Assembly: GCA_002749535.1 (NCBI GenBank) | Contig: MZZL01000390.1 | Span: forward strand, 854,253 to 918,252 | Source: Apophysomyces variabilis | Lineage: Eukaryota > Mucoromycota > Mucoromycetes > Mucorales > Mucoraceae | Direction: 5' to 3' | Length of the DNA: 64,000 bases | Part shown: positions 11,632-23,347 of the stretch, in pieces | Layout of the letters: every line of letters starts with the position of its first letter | How positions within the stretch are numbered: position 1 is the first letter of the stretch | Translations under genes and position numbers: made by a program | The notes under the pieces: generated by a model | Databases searched by the model: none | The model's input: the letters and a program-made list of their open reading frames with translations, nothing else | Told to the model about the DNA's origin: nothing

Positions 11632-14600
11632 GTTTTTATACAAGGCTGAAAAAACAGTATGAATATGTTACGCTTTTGTTTCTTTTTTAATGGTGTGCAC
11701 GAGTGTATATTGGGAAAAGTGCGTGCGTGAAAATGGAGCTGTAGAAAAGGATAGGGAGGTTTGCGGCGCGCTCTATTAACTATGCGGGACTGAAATTACC
11801 GTCAGTTATCTGTACCGGAGATTCCCACCGGATTTCCGGAGTACTGTCCGGCGTACCCCTCACACATTTCGAAATGAGCCGGCTTATTCAAACATACCAG
11901 TTCAGTTATTTGATCTGCAACGTCCAATGTTTCAACTGCTCTTTTGTTTCTTTTGCTGGTCTGCTTGAAGAAGTTCAAACATATTCTTTTTGTCATTAAT
12001 AAAAAAAAAAGCGCAATTATTGAGGAACCAGACTTTTCGAACCAGCAGAAAAGGGAAAAGGAGAAAAAAGACCTGTCAGTAAGCGAAACGTCTAAGAAAG
12101 CAACCATAATGACCACTCCCTTTCATTAGCGCACTATTGATCATATTGAGCATCTCGTCAACGTTCATTCCTCATCATTACCCTTTCACAAGTTTTCTTT
12201 GCATTTACTGTGTTTTTCCTATTTGTCTGCGGGTTTCTATTTTTGATTTGCAAAGTTCGTACGAATCTTCTTTAGTTTAATGTTTTATTTGATACGTAAT
12301 GGAGATGGACACGCGAAGCGAGGGGGTCATAGGTGATTTAGATGGGATCGCACTGTTGTTACAAACCGAAGAGCTGACCCGCACCAATGTGCACAGATTC
12401 TTCTTGTCAATGCATCAAGGTTATCCAAAGAGCTAGGGAAGACTAACGTAGCTACTTCCAGCATGATATACAGACCTTGGTGCCGCCTGTATACCATGAA
12501 AAAGGATATCCGGTAACATAAATCCATGGTCAGTTTTTTCTTTTGTTGCCGGTGCATAGCGTTGACTTGGAAGGCAAATCAAATGTCCTGGCTGTAACAA
12601 TCAATCGTGTCTTTGGATAATGTTGCTGGGCGAAGGGTGTCCGTGCGGAGTGAGTGCTTGTTTGTTGAAGAGTTACCTGGATTCAACTCGCCAAAGCCTA
12701 AATGGTGGTCATACTTTGATTGCATGATAGTGAAGATGACTGCGTCAGGACGGATATCATATGCGATTTCATTCTTGTTTGCCTAGCGCAAGAAGACCTT
12801 CTGTTGAGGGTTCAAGAGAAAGGTTGTCAACAGGGGATCAATGTAAGTTGATTGCAATTCAGTTTCCCCAAAAATATCCATGTCAAGAATTTCTCAGTTT
12901 GGGAGTTTGACCACACAACATTGCGGTCAAAAAGAGATTCTACCGCATTACATGTGTTACAATATTATTTAGTTTTCCCTTTGCTCTAGCAATCATTTGT
13001 CCACCATAGCAAACATCATGTTGTTACAATACCTGATGTTGTTCATAGTGCATGGAACAACTCATTCTCGCCTCACCAGCCCATTGTTTCCTGTGCTCTC
13101 AGTGAATGATGTCCCGAAATCACGGGTGTGCATTTTACTAAGTGCCTGTCATAGGGATTACTTTTCCTCAAGGCGAAGATGCCAACCAGAATGATAATGT
13201 TCATCCTTATATAGAACCTAATGATATCTCTTCTTTAGTTGATATATCCTCTTCTGGTTTGTATGTAACTTAGATGCGTCCGGAAGATTCCTGTTCTTCC
13301 AACTTAATATGCATGAACATGACAGCAGTGACAGTTGACATACCTTGCCATCATGCAATTACGGAAAAGTCCTTTAAATTTATACCTAATAATACTATGT
13401 TCACCCTTTGTTTTCTGCAGAGTTAAATAAAATTATTTCTTCTATGACCACCCCACAACCTTCAAGTTAATTGCTTATTGCGGTTACAGAAGCTGGAAAG
13501 CATTCAGTACCAACATCCAGACGTATAACGATGATTTTGCTTTTCCGTCTCCGAAGTGTTCAACTTGATCATTGTCCAAGAGATCCTGTTGAGGGATATT
13601 ACATTTTTTCGCATTTATAGTAAATTATACTGCCAAATAGGAGTTGTTACTTATTAGAATTATTTACAGGTTGAGCGGGGGCTGTTGAAGCACAAAGACA
13701 AGCATGAGGTCCGCAAATCATGGCGGTAATGTGAATTCAGATACGAAACAATCATATCTGCTGAGTTACTATTACTGCTCTCCCATCCATACAGCTTTTT
13801 TTTTGCATTGACAACATCGGATGGGCCTTTGGAACAGAAGCCATGGTCATGTTGTTGTTTATAAAGAGTGTGGGAGTTTTTCTTCAATTAACACATCTCC
13901 TTCTTCTCAGGTCAAGTACCATAATCCCATCTAGTTTTGAACATAGATTAGCACTGTACCACGTAGTTCTGCTACGGATAAACTCTCGAGGAAGTCCTTT
14001 GCCTTCTTTCGATTTCCGGTTTTGGTTTTCTGTCTTTCCCTCAACGGCTCGTCCCGTTGAGCATCAGCGTCTCCGAAAGGAGTGTGTTCACCCTGGATGG
14101 GGTATGATGTCTGTAAGTGTTTGATTGATAGCATTTCATGATTCCATACTGACGATGCGGTTGTTTTATAGCACACGACCACTATTGGCTTTCTGATTTT
14201 TCATATACGTCCTTTGTCATTGATGGAATCACGTTTATACGTTTTCCTTTCCTTGCTGAGTGTACATAATATCAATGGCATAAGGGATTCATTGATTGCT
14301 TCCACTTTTTCCTACTCCAATATCTCATATCAAACCTATACGTATAGATGCATTCATCATTGACTCATTTGGAATAGGAAATGATGCCAAGGTGGGAGGT
14401 CATTATCTTTTTTTGACCTCCTAGCCTTTCTCTGCAAGGTCTTCAAGTGAGCCCATCATTATTCCCCATTTTAAGGTGCCAACAATATCTTAGGCGGGGT
14501 TATGATGCCTGTAAATGACAAATATTGTGTAGCTGAAGCAAGCAGTTTATTGACTAAGAATTTTTTTTTTACTTTCAGCTCTTTGGCCGGCATTCATTTA

Positions 14601-15593
14601 AATCGGCTAGCATTGCCGTTCACTTGTTATATACAACCCCGTGCTGCCCCGGACAGGACACGCACGGGTACCAGCCCATATGCGCTGGGATTGCAAGTTC
14701 GCTTGTAAAACATATTGAAATGATTTCTACGTAAAGACAAAGCAATGCTCCATTTATTGATTTTTGACGGGTATATATACATATATATTATGTCATGCTG
14801 TACTCAATATTTATAACAGCCAGAGTGAGACGTATTTCAGAACATAGACATCCGAAGATTCACTTTCGCGTAGCAATGCCCCTTTCAGCACGGTGATCAC
14901 AGCTTCACAGTAAGAGCTTATTATAATTTTTGATGAGACAATAAAGAAGCTAGTGCAACAGACAAAGCTAATCCTTCCTCGGCAGTACACTGTGAGTATA
15001 AAGTTTTGCAGCAGGAGCTAAAAATTCAGAGAATTCGCTAGACGATACGCGCTTTACGACTGAAACTGCATTTACCGATTGCAAATGAGTGCGACATTTC
15101 TGTATCTGCCGCGTTTTGGCAAGCAATCCTAGTCGCGACAATATGCCAAATCGTATATTCCAATTACGGTCAGTCCGTGGAGCGGTATGAAAACATTGAC
15201 TGAATAAAAGAAAAAAGGGTTAGTTATATTAAATCCGTCACCTCAAAAGATAGTTTTTGCATATTTTGTGCTTTCGAGTTTAGCATAATAAACACCGTAA
15301 AGAAGAAATAAATGCGGAGGAAGAAGTTTCACAAGAACTTTTGCTAGATGTTTATAGATTGGAATGAACCTCGAGCATGCTCCATTTCTTGCTGGCTTTT
15401 TGATCTGTTACCTTCCATATTGCTACCTATTATCCATGCTATGACGGGATATTACTTTGCTTTGACTAGCAATGTCAATCAATTAAAACGAGCGTGCCTG
15501 GACATCGTTGCTCTCCTCTGTAGCTTCACGCTTTTAAGACTTATTTCACCACGAGGTCGTTTCAACTTAATGACCTGATATCTCATATTTCAT
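11632..15593. other. 4-kb gene-poor region
   Basis: The longest stretch in the window without a convincing gene. Open frames are at most about 105 codons (11802-12116 minus, 13843-14124 plus, 13931-14182 minus) and none shows a recognisable motif. I could not join them with splice sites into a longer protein. The first 150 bases should hold the promoter of the RGG-box gene, and the last few hundred the 3' UTR of the GT2 gene. I see no terminal repeats, target-site duplications or transposase/reverse-transcriptase motifs. Possible explanations are long UTRs, a non-coding RNA, or a decayed mobile element. Confidence 0.5.
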
Positions 15594-16814
15594 TTATTCG
15601 GTAACTCCTGCCCGCGTGCCCCATCCAACTTTGTGAAGGGTACAAAGCGCATAAATTTTCATAAAGGCAAAATAAAAATTAAACAATAAAAAGGCTGGTA
15701 ATCCGGTAATGTCTTGAGGGCGTCGAATTAAGTGAGGTAAAAGCTTGAGGAACCGTACAGCAAGCAGCCAGACGAGATAGGAAGCCACAACATTCCATCC
15801 CGGTAGATGAAATTGCTGGAAGCATAGGACCGCGACAGATGCTGGTCCACTCAGTAAAGTAAGTGGTTTCAGACAATTGTCGATCATGGTGTAGGTTACG
15901 AACGGGTAACGAAACCAGATATGTCGCTCGACGAATAATGATCGAAGATCAGATCGCCAAGTGTTACGCGTCCATCTGAGCACTTGTTTGAGGAATCGCC
16001 AATTGTTCTTAAAGGTGGACAGCAGTTGAGCCTCGGGACAAACCTGGATATAGGTGGACCATCCTCGTGAAAGCATCCAACGCGTGAGAAACTTATCGTC
16101 GCCTGAGTTTAGTCTATACTTTGACCGCCAGTAGTCGTGAACAAATTCGTTTTGAAATGTGGGATCTTTCAGGATCACAGTGCGGTAAGCAGCAGTTCGG
16201 CCACTGAGGCAAGAAGCGCCACCGTCGATATGTGTCGAGGCTGCCATCTCAATGTTACGTATGGTTAATCGGAAGCCAGCTAAGATTTCCCATATGGACA
16301 TGCGATGCTTCTGGGGTTTCACAGCCTGCGAAGTGCCCACCCCTCCGACCGATTCATCCTCGAAACAGGCCAACATATACTCAAGCATCGTCGGTTGCCA
16401 AATGGCATCATCATCCGCAAACACAAGTATATCTGTCTTTGTGTGACGAATACCTTGTACCATCTGTTCCCGCTTGTTCGCTTTTGGTACGGAAAGTACC
16501 TTAATTGATGGATCCATGGCTCCCAGACTAGACTGGATGGACTCTACCATGCTTTCTTCTGTCACAATCAAGATCTCGCGTGGGTGACACGCCAACCAGG
16601 ATTGTGTTGCTTCACGACATTCCTCACCAGCATCGATCGTGGGGACCACGATGGTTACATCCTCTTCCGGACGATATAATGGCTGAGCCAACGGTCTGAT
16701 AGGACGATAGACACCCCATGCAAGCAATTTAATGAACAAGATCAGATAGCGGTAGAATCCAATAACGCCTAGAGGCACAAAAATAGGGAAAAAGTCAATA
16801 GTAAGATAGAGCAT
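15594..16814 (-). CDS. GT2 glycosyltransferase, hyaluronan-synthase/Cps1-like
   Basis: Processive membrane-bound beta-glycosyltransferase that probably makes and exports a cell-surface polysaccharide; the product sugar cannot be told from sequence. It is a single exon of 406 aa. There are two N-terminal hydrophobic segments (residues 1-35). The cytosolic GT-A domain shows VTIVVPTIDAG, ILVFADDDAIW (the DDD metal-binding motif), SGDDKFLTR (acceptor-site GDD) and QVLRWTRNTWR (the QxxRW motif of processive synthases). Three or four further hydrophobic segments follow (about 295-400). The overall form matches fungal Cps1-type and class I hyaluronan synthases. The lack of introns stands out among intron-rich neighbours. 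Its 5' end is 264 bp from the D-serine dehydratase start, head-to-head, so the two may share a promoter region. Confidence 0.88.
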   Translation of the reverse strand: MLYLTIDFFPIFVPLGVIGFYRYLILFIKLLAWGVYRPIRPLAQPLYRPEEDVTIVVPTIDAGEECREATQSWLACHPREILIVTEESMVESIQSSLGAMDPSIKVLSVPKANKREQMVQGIRHTKTDILVFADDDAIWQPTMLEYMLACFEDESVGGVGTSQAVKPQKHRMSIWEILAGFRLTIRNIEMAASTHIDGGASCLSGRTAAYRTVILKDPTFQNEFVHDYWRSKYRLNSGDDKFLTRWMLSRGWSTYIQVCPEAQLLSTFKNNWRFLKQVLRWTRNTWRSDLRSLFVERHIWFRYPFVTYTMIDNCLKPLTLLSGPASVAVLCFQQFHLPGWNVVASYLVWLLAVRFLKLLPHLIRRPQDITGLPAFLLFNFYFAFMKIYALCTLHKVGWGTRAGVTE

Positions 16815-17078
16815 CTTGGCATAAGAAAGAAAATTTATCCTCCCTTGTCAGAAAGTTCACCCACGCTAATTTATTCTCTGTTTCTTTGTTTTCGATGCTT
16901 TACTGCTACTTAAATATGTCCAGAAAATTGATATACCCTTGCCCTTTTGCAGCGTATATCAAAGGTGGGGTTTCACAGAATCGACATTAGGTCCCTCGTT
17001 TTGCAGATTTTTTTGAACAAAGGGCTATCGATACGATCTGATTGGTTCCTTTACCGCCATTTCCCACTTTTTTCCATC

Positions 17079-18546
17079 ATGGTTAGCCAAACAGTTACAA
17101 CGTCCTCGGGTCGCTCAGACTCCTGGAAAGCAGAACTTGTTAAGAACTTCGTCGGCAAGCGTCTAGATGAAGTCCGAACACCTACTTTGGTCATTGACCG
17201 TGCCATCCTCGAACGTAATTGCAGGAAATTAAGTGCGTTGAAAAACCTCGACGTGAAAGCGCGAGTTCATGTCAAAACACACAAGGTACAATGTTATCCC
17301 TTTTTTTCCTGTTTGATGTCGGGACTGACATGATTGCTGACCTTGCACTTACCCCTGTCCGTCTAAGACCGTTGAAGCAACAGCCCTGCAACTTGAGGGT
17401 GCCAATACGAATGCGATTATCGTGTCAACGTTGGCTGAAGCACGGGCCATGGCTTACTCTGAGCTTGCTAGACAAAAAAAGCTTAAGCAGGTAAAGCAGA
17501 AAAGTAGCTGCTCGGATCCCTAGTGGTTAAAAGCATTGATTCAGATCTTGTTGGGTTTTCCTATTACGTCCGACAAATTCGGAGAAGTCCAAGAATTAGC
17601 CCAGACAGTCGAAGCATTTCAAATATTCATTGGTACGCAAACAAACCGAGATATGAGCACTGCTACAGACTAAAAAGATGGTTTCTGTCACGATTACAGA
17701 TGGACTGGAAGCTTTGGACGCTCTGGAAGCCTATTGTAATGATCATCCAGTGACATCAAAATTTCGTGTCTTTATTAAGGTCGACTGTGGTTATCAGTAA
17801 GTGCTATTTGAAGAAAAAAGAAGGAAGGCGGCAGGATTAGCGAATAACAATGGACCAGTCGCGCAGGGACCCCACTGGAAGGAGATGAGACCATTCAGTT
17901 AGCCAAACGCCTTGCTTCTTCTCCTCATGTGATTTTAGAAGGTCTTTATTCTCATGCCGGTCATTCTTATTCGTCGAATAATCCTCAGGAGGCAACTCAG
18001 TATCTAAAGACGGAATGCGATATGGCCCGAGCCTTCCGTGATCTACTACAGTCGCATGGAGTTGAAGTTCGATGTGTATCGATCGGTGCAACGCCAACCG
18101 TACAGGCGATCCTGCAAGCATCGGATGCGGCTACTCTTCTTGAAGGGATCGACGAGGTTCATTGTGGCGCTTACACGTTACTAGATCGGCAGCAAATGGC
18201 TACCGGTCTCTGCAATGTGGAAGACGTGGCCGTGACCGTAGCATGTCGTGTGGCTAGCGTTTATGCCGATCGAGTGTTACTTGATGGTGGTGCTCTTGCC
18301 TTCTCAAAGGACACCGCGCCCCAAGGTGGATTTGGTATGGTGTTAGGGACTGGTGATACACTGACGAAGGTCTCTCAAGAGCACGGAATTCTGAGTAATC
18401 CTTCCACCAGCTATCGTCTTGGACAAGTTGTTCGAGTCGTGCCAAATCACTGTTGCTTGACTGCTGCTTGCCATCTATACTACCTTGTTGTAGACGATGG
18501 AAAGGATACAATCACAGACGTTTGGGTACCTGTGCGAGGATGGTAG
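17079..18546 (+). CDS. DSD1: D-serine dehydratase (Dsd1 type, PLP- and zinc-dependent)
   Basis: Converts D-serine to pyruvate and ammonia, detoxifying or using D-serine. Five exons (17079-17285, 17368-17490, 17545-17632, 17700-17796, 17859-18546) give 400 aa, all phases fitting. The fold-type III (alanine-racemase-like) N-terminal barrel has RTPTLVIDR with the Schiff-base region HVKTHK (Lys near residue 67-69), VDCGYHRAG and GLYSHAGHSY; the VSIGATPT phosphate-binding loop follows. The C-terminal domain carries PNHCCLTAA, whose His-x-Cys is the zinc site of eukaryotic D-serine dehydratases, and ends VRGW as in yeast Dsd1. The acceptors at 17699 and 17858 were chosen because nearer ones break frame. 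D-threonine aldolase is related but lacks this context; I favour D-serine dehydratase. Confidence 0.9.
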
Positions 18547-18999
18547 AGAAAATCTACTTTGGAGATCATCATTAACAATGAAGACTTTTCATTGTTAATG
18601 ATTTAGAGTAATCAGCGGATTAAATATTGTTGATGTGTAGAATAGGCTCTATTCGTTTTGCTAAGCGGATAACCATACTACGACTGGTTCCGACATCTGT
18701 ATGTGAATGTAGTTGTTCTCTAGCCTGATAAGCAAACATGCCAATTAAAAGGAATATCAAGCTTATGGATACTCTTCGATGTGTAAAAGCATGTTAAATT
18801 GGACCTTGAGGGCGAGCACTATTTGGAGGGAATATTCAGTGCATGAAGAATGGGTCCATCTGTCAGCTTTTCCGACCAAGAGGAATTTTTTGATTCGGGT
18901 GATGTTTCCCCGGCTAAACCAAGAAAATTTTGTATCATACGATCCTGTGTTCAGGGCCCTTTCTGGGTTTTCCCATAAGTGTTGACATTAACTACTCCC
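18547..18999. other. intergenic, no gene seen
   Basis: About 450 bases between two plus-strand genes. An inverted repeat (AACAATGAA...TTCATTGTT, about 18573-18600) follows shortly after the DSD1 stop. It could fold into a short hairpin in the 3' UTR. Otherwise unremarkable. Confidence 0.5.
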
Positions 19000-20473
19000 A
19001 TGCTTAGACACATTCAGTATGTCTTACGCACATGGCCGTCTAGATCGGTTGCCTATCGTCCAACACCTGTCATTTCAGCATGTCAGCCGACCATTTCCAC
19101 CATGGGCAACCGAATGACCATACCATGGATCGTCCGAATGTCAAGTACCTCATCGATGCCACGATCGTTGCCGTCCTCGTCGTACAAAACCCTTGCTTTT
19201 TACAAGTTTCACCCTTTGCCAGAAGATCAGTTACCGGCACTACGCGAACGTATTTTGGCCGATCTTTCTCAGTGGCAGATTGTTGGACGCATTTACATAT
19301 CAAAGGAAGGGTTTAATGCTCAGCTGTCTTGTCCCGAACACAATTTGGATCAATTAGCAGCTTATTGCGAAAAGACGCTTAAGCCACTCTTGGGAGGTAG
19401 CTTAATGGATTTTAACTTTGGAACCGAGCATGGTAAACGTGCATTTCGTGCACTGCATGTTCGGATCCGGAAACAGGTAATAAATCGCCGAAATGGAAAC
19501 GAAGAGGTTTTTTTATTCCTTTGTGCAATGTTATTCATTTCTTATTCCAGTTGGTAGCGGACGGTCTGGACCCACGTTCCTACGATCTCACCAATCAACC
19601 TTCACACTTGTCCCCCTCTGCTTGGCATGAGAAGTTGAAGAATTACAAACAGAAACATGGCAAGGATCCTGTTTTGATCGACATGAGAAATCATTATGAA
19701 AGGTAAAGTGTATTCAGACGAAAAGGAAAGAAGAAAAGATCTGATAGGTCTTTTACTTTATAAGTGAGATCGGTTATTTTCATGGCGCTGTCAAACCGAA
19801 CGTGGATACTTTCCGGGGAAGTATCAAGGCAATGAACGATATATGCAAAGACTTGCCACGCGATCAAGAAGTGTTTATGTACTGTACAGGTGGCATTCGA
19901 TGTTCCAAGGCCGGCGCCATTTTGCAATCCGCTTCCGGATTTAAGACGGTCCATTTGGTGGCCGGCGGTATCACAGCCTATGGTCAGTGGATCAAAGAAA
20001 GCAACCAACCATCGCTCTTTCGTGGCCATAATTTTACATTCGATGCCCGCTTGGGTGAGCCGATCACAGACGAAAAACTAGGCCGTTGCCATCTTTGTGG
20101 TGAACCATGCAACCGTTACCAGAACTGCGCTCACTCAGCCTGCAACCTGCTGATGATATGCTGTGCCAGCTGTGCAGCCCAGTTTCATAGCACATGTGGC
20201 AGGATCAAATGCTACGACGTCGTCCACGGTTACACAACAAAGACCAAAACGCACTTTCAACCCGACGGCCCGGTCATGATCGATGGGGTACGTGCCTTCA
20301 TGAAACAAGGCCAGCAAGATGTGGATGCCGACCGGATAGTGGTCGGTAAGAGTGGGGAAGAATGTGAGCATGAACACCATAAACGCATACGAGCGGTGGA
20401 TGTCCTAGGACAACCCGGCGATATACTGAAAGAATGGGCCAAAGCTGGAAGAGAATTGCCACCAAAGCCATGA
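19000..20473 (+). CDS. TrhO/YceA-type rhodanese, probable tRNA uridine hydroxylase
   Basis: Member of the UPF0176 family. The bacterial member TrhO hydroxylates U34 of certain tRNAs; the eukaryotic relative is TSTD2. Three exons (19000-19476, 19551-19702, 19765-20473) give 445 aa. The first 60 or so residues are Arg/Ser-rich without acids, as in a mitochondrial presequence; a later in-frame ATG could give a cytosolic form. The acylphosphatase-like domain follows (FYKFHPLP, GRIYISKEGFNAQLS). The rhodanese domain has DMRNHYESEIGYFHGA and the active-site loop YCTGGIRCSKA, whose first Cys (near residue 262) is the catalytic residue. A C-terminal cysteine-rich segment (CHLCGEPC, C..SACN, CCASC) resembles the metal-binding tail of the family. 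Introns are 74 and 62 nt and in phase. Confidence 0.9.
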
Positions 20474-20672
20474 AGGATACCAAAGATCAAAACGGATTGA
20501 TGAAACCTCTTAACTATCTATATCAAGATCATTGCCGTTGACAACATCAATTAGAAACCAATAGAATGTTACTTTAAAAGCTTTAATACATGGATGCGAT
20601 TATTCATTGTACGAAACAAAACTGGTATAATAATTGCAAAGAACACAAACAAAAAAAGAACGTAGTAGCATC

Positions 20673-23071
20673 TTAATAGCCATTGGGAATGCAACGCGAG
20701 ATGGGTGCTTCCGGTTCACCTGAGGCTGTCCATAACGAAATTGTAATGAATGTGGTGTAGGTCATGGAAACAACGCCAAATATAATGATGGCGATATCCA
20801 ACACCTTTTGTCGCCAAGTTCGTGCTATGGCTTTAAGGTGAAACAGGGGTGGGAAAAGGAAGCACAAGGGAACGCAGCACAAAGATCCGATCAAAGACAC
20901 AAACTTGTCCAGATCACCCGAACCACCAATGGCGATAGCTGCACAGGCCAAGACGGTTAAAAATCGGAAGGCATTCTTTTGCCATTTCACAACGGGATTG
21001 TGCTTGCCCGAACGAGTGAACAAGCCGGTTTCGACAATACGGATGGCAGGGAAAAGCTGAAGAGGAATTGAGAGACAGATAGCTAATGCATAAAGTGCCT
21101 GGACACTATTAACGATTGGACTCGGGGGCAAGTTCAGCAAGATGACCGTCTGGACTTCAGAACCAAACGCCAAGTAGGAGATGGCACCCACAGACAGAAA
21201 TAGCAGGGTGATGAAGATCATCGTTCCAGAAAGTACCTTGGGGAACTTCTCGGGTTCTCGCATGGATTCGGTGATAGGAATGACTGGTCGAAATCATGTA
21301 AACATAAAGATCTAACCATACATATCCTGTCTAACTTACCCAGGCCAACACCTTCAAAAGTAAACACGGCTGTACCAATAAACATAGGGAAAGATGTCGG
21401 ATTGATTACCCACTCGATGTTTCCAAGGCCCTGAAGGCTTAGAGTCTTGAAATCATAGTAATACAAATAGACAAGACCGACTAGGATAAACACATCGGCA
21501 ATGAGAGCAAATACTGAAAGCTTTTGTATTTTACGGATCATCGCCAATGGAACGAACACAATGATTTGCACAAGTATCAGATATGCCAGTGATATGTGTG
21601 CTTGGCAGTTCGAGACTGCCTCGATCAAAGCTTGCAAGTTTTGAGCAACAAATACCATATAGGCACAAACAAAACCAATCTGTCGCGTAACCTTCCAGTT
21701 AGAAAATAAAGAAATAGCATGATTACGGCATACCTGGGATACTGCAATCGCAAACAACACCATCATGCGCATGACAGGGCCGAAGAGCACACCACCGATA
21801 TCACCAAAGGATACAGGTACCTTATTTCGCGTCTCGACTAGTAAGAGGAAACTGTACAATGACACAACGGCAATAAACGTCAGGAGAGCGGAAGAGAAAA
21901 TCATACCGCCATTGTAAAACCTAAGATAGTAACAAGGTTGGATTATTAACCTCAAGTCTTTCGTTTCATCCTTCATGTAACCACGATGGAAATATGAACT
22001 TACGCTTTCGGAAGAAACATAACGCCTAAAATGCATGGTAAATCAGAAACAAAGACGCATATTAGAATATAAGGAAAAACTAGATTGAAGGTGAGATGTA
22101 CCTGTTCCGATAAAAGATTTCAATAACAGAAACACAGCTTTGGAGGGGGTTGCTGTGCCCTGGACAGCATCTTCAGGTGGGGGAATGAGGGGAGCTTCTT
22201 CATCTTGTCTTTCTTGCGAAAGTAGCGAAGCTCTTCGATGACGACGTCTTCTTCTTCGTTCCTGTTCTTCTTCGTCCTCTTCATCTTCATCATCACTCAA
22301 ATCTTCACCGCCAAAATGTCCATAAAGGGCCAAAAAATCCACAAAAGTACGGGTTACCCAATGAGGGGGGGCTATTCCGCGTTGTGCCGCCCTTTTAAAC
22401 ACAAAGTGCCGACGGAAACCTCCGGGATCCTTTAATCTAGCCAACGAAGGGTCATCCGGCGTGCTACGAGGATAGACTACTGATCTTGAACGTTGTCTTC
22501 TGGCCATTTCATTTTCCGAAGCTTCCGTCCACTTGTAGATCCCATGAGTGATCGCACCACCAGGAAGTTGATGTACGCTGGTGACACCTGATGTCGAGCG
22601 ACCTTCTTCGCCTGTAGAATAGCCATCCTCGGCGTCATTTTCGTCTTCCATAGGACGAACGGAGTTTCCACTTCGGTAAGATGCAGCTGGGGATGTATCT
22701 ACCAAGTGCCGCTTGACAGCTTTAACCACTTGATCCTCCGGTAATTCTAGATTATCACCATAGGGCTGATTGGATGCGACCCGGAATAAGTTGGCACTGG
22801 AGTTTGTCGGTACACGGTCCAGGTCCATACCAGTAGTGGGAGCGTAATGGTTACCGGTGCTTCCATAAGTTCGGCTTGACATGCCACTGATGCTGCGGGA
22901 GGGAGAGGTACCATAGATATGAGGAGGAATGGGTGAAGAGCTCAATCGAGCAGTTGAAGAAGCTCTATCGAATGAAGTGGAGAGAATGTCTTCATTGGCA
23001 ACTGAAAGGTTTCGATCGTCTGCCCCGGAAGGTCTATAGTTCTTTGCATTCACTGGTAATGGTGATGACAT
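20673..23071 (-). CDS. vacuolar amino-acid transporter, AVT3/AVT4-like (AAAP family)
   Basis: Exports neutral amino acids from the vacuole in yeast homologues. Five exons (23071-22102, 22025-22004, 21920-21734, 21679-21340, 21283-20673) give 709 aa. The first 320 residues are a long hydrophilic extension, Ser-rich with an acidic tract followed by a run of Arg/His, as in Avt3/Avt4. Transport starts at SKAVFLLLKSFIGTGVMFLPKAF, the hallmark first helix of the family. About eleven membrane segments follow, including IGFVCAYMVFVAQNLQALI and FEGVGLVIPITESMREP, the conserved helix-6 region. The second exon is only 22 nt and encodes GVMFLPKA with its neighbours. The gene ends 277 bp upstream-side of the MFS gene on the same strand. 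Substrate is inferred from family, not seen. Confidence 0.9.
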
Positions 23072-23347
23072 GAAATAAGTGTGAAAAAGCAACTAATAAA
23101 AGAGAAGAATAAGAAGAAGGAAGGAAAGAGCGGCAGAAGGGGGTTCCTTTTATAATTGTATGTGCTGAGCCTTAAAAAGGGTCGAGAAGCGAAGAAGGAC
23201 GAAACGCAACAAAAAGGCTCCGAAGCAATGGGAAGGGAGAGATCCTTTTTTGGGAGAAAATAAAACAGACTCCGCTGGTCTCTATCTTGATCATTTGCAA
23301 GACCCTTTTGCATTTCTATTTCTGGATATTGCAGGTATCTACCCACT

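Noticed and set aside
11802..12116. 104-codon minus frame in the gene desert
   Set aside because: Half of it is a low-complexity hydrophobic run, there is no motif, and the plus strand is open over the same bases.
13931..14182. 83-codon minus frame with a hydrophilic Arg/Lys/Glu segment
   Set aside because: It looks faintly protein-like but has no recognised motif and no flanking exons that I could join with good splice sites.
14580..14708. Plus-strand frame ending in a DRTRTG-like peptide, which can mark a tRNA read on the wrong strand
   Set aside because: No GGTTCRANNCC T-loop or acceptor-stem pairing was found on either strand, so no tRNA is called.
17633..17699. Apparent frameshift in D-serine dehydratase
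   Set aside because: Nearby acceptors break the frame, but the acceptor ending ATTACAG at 17699 gives a normal 67-nt intron and a continuous protein.
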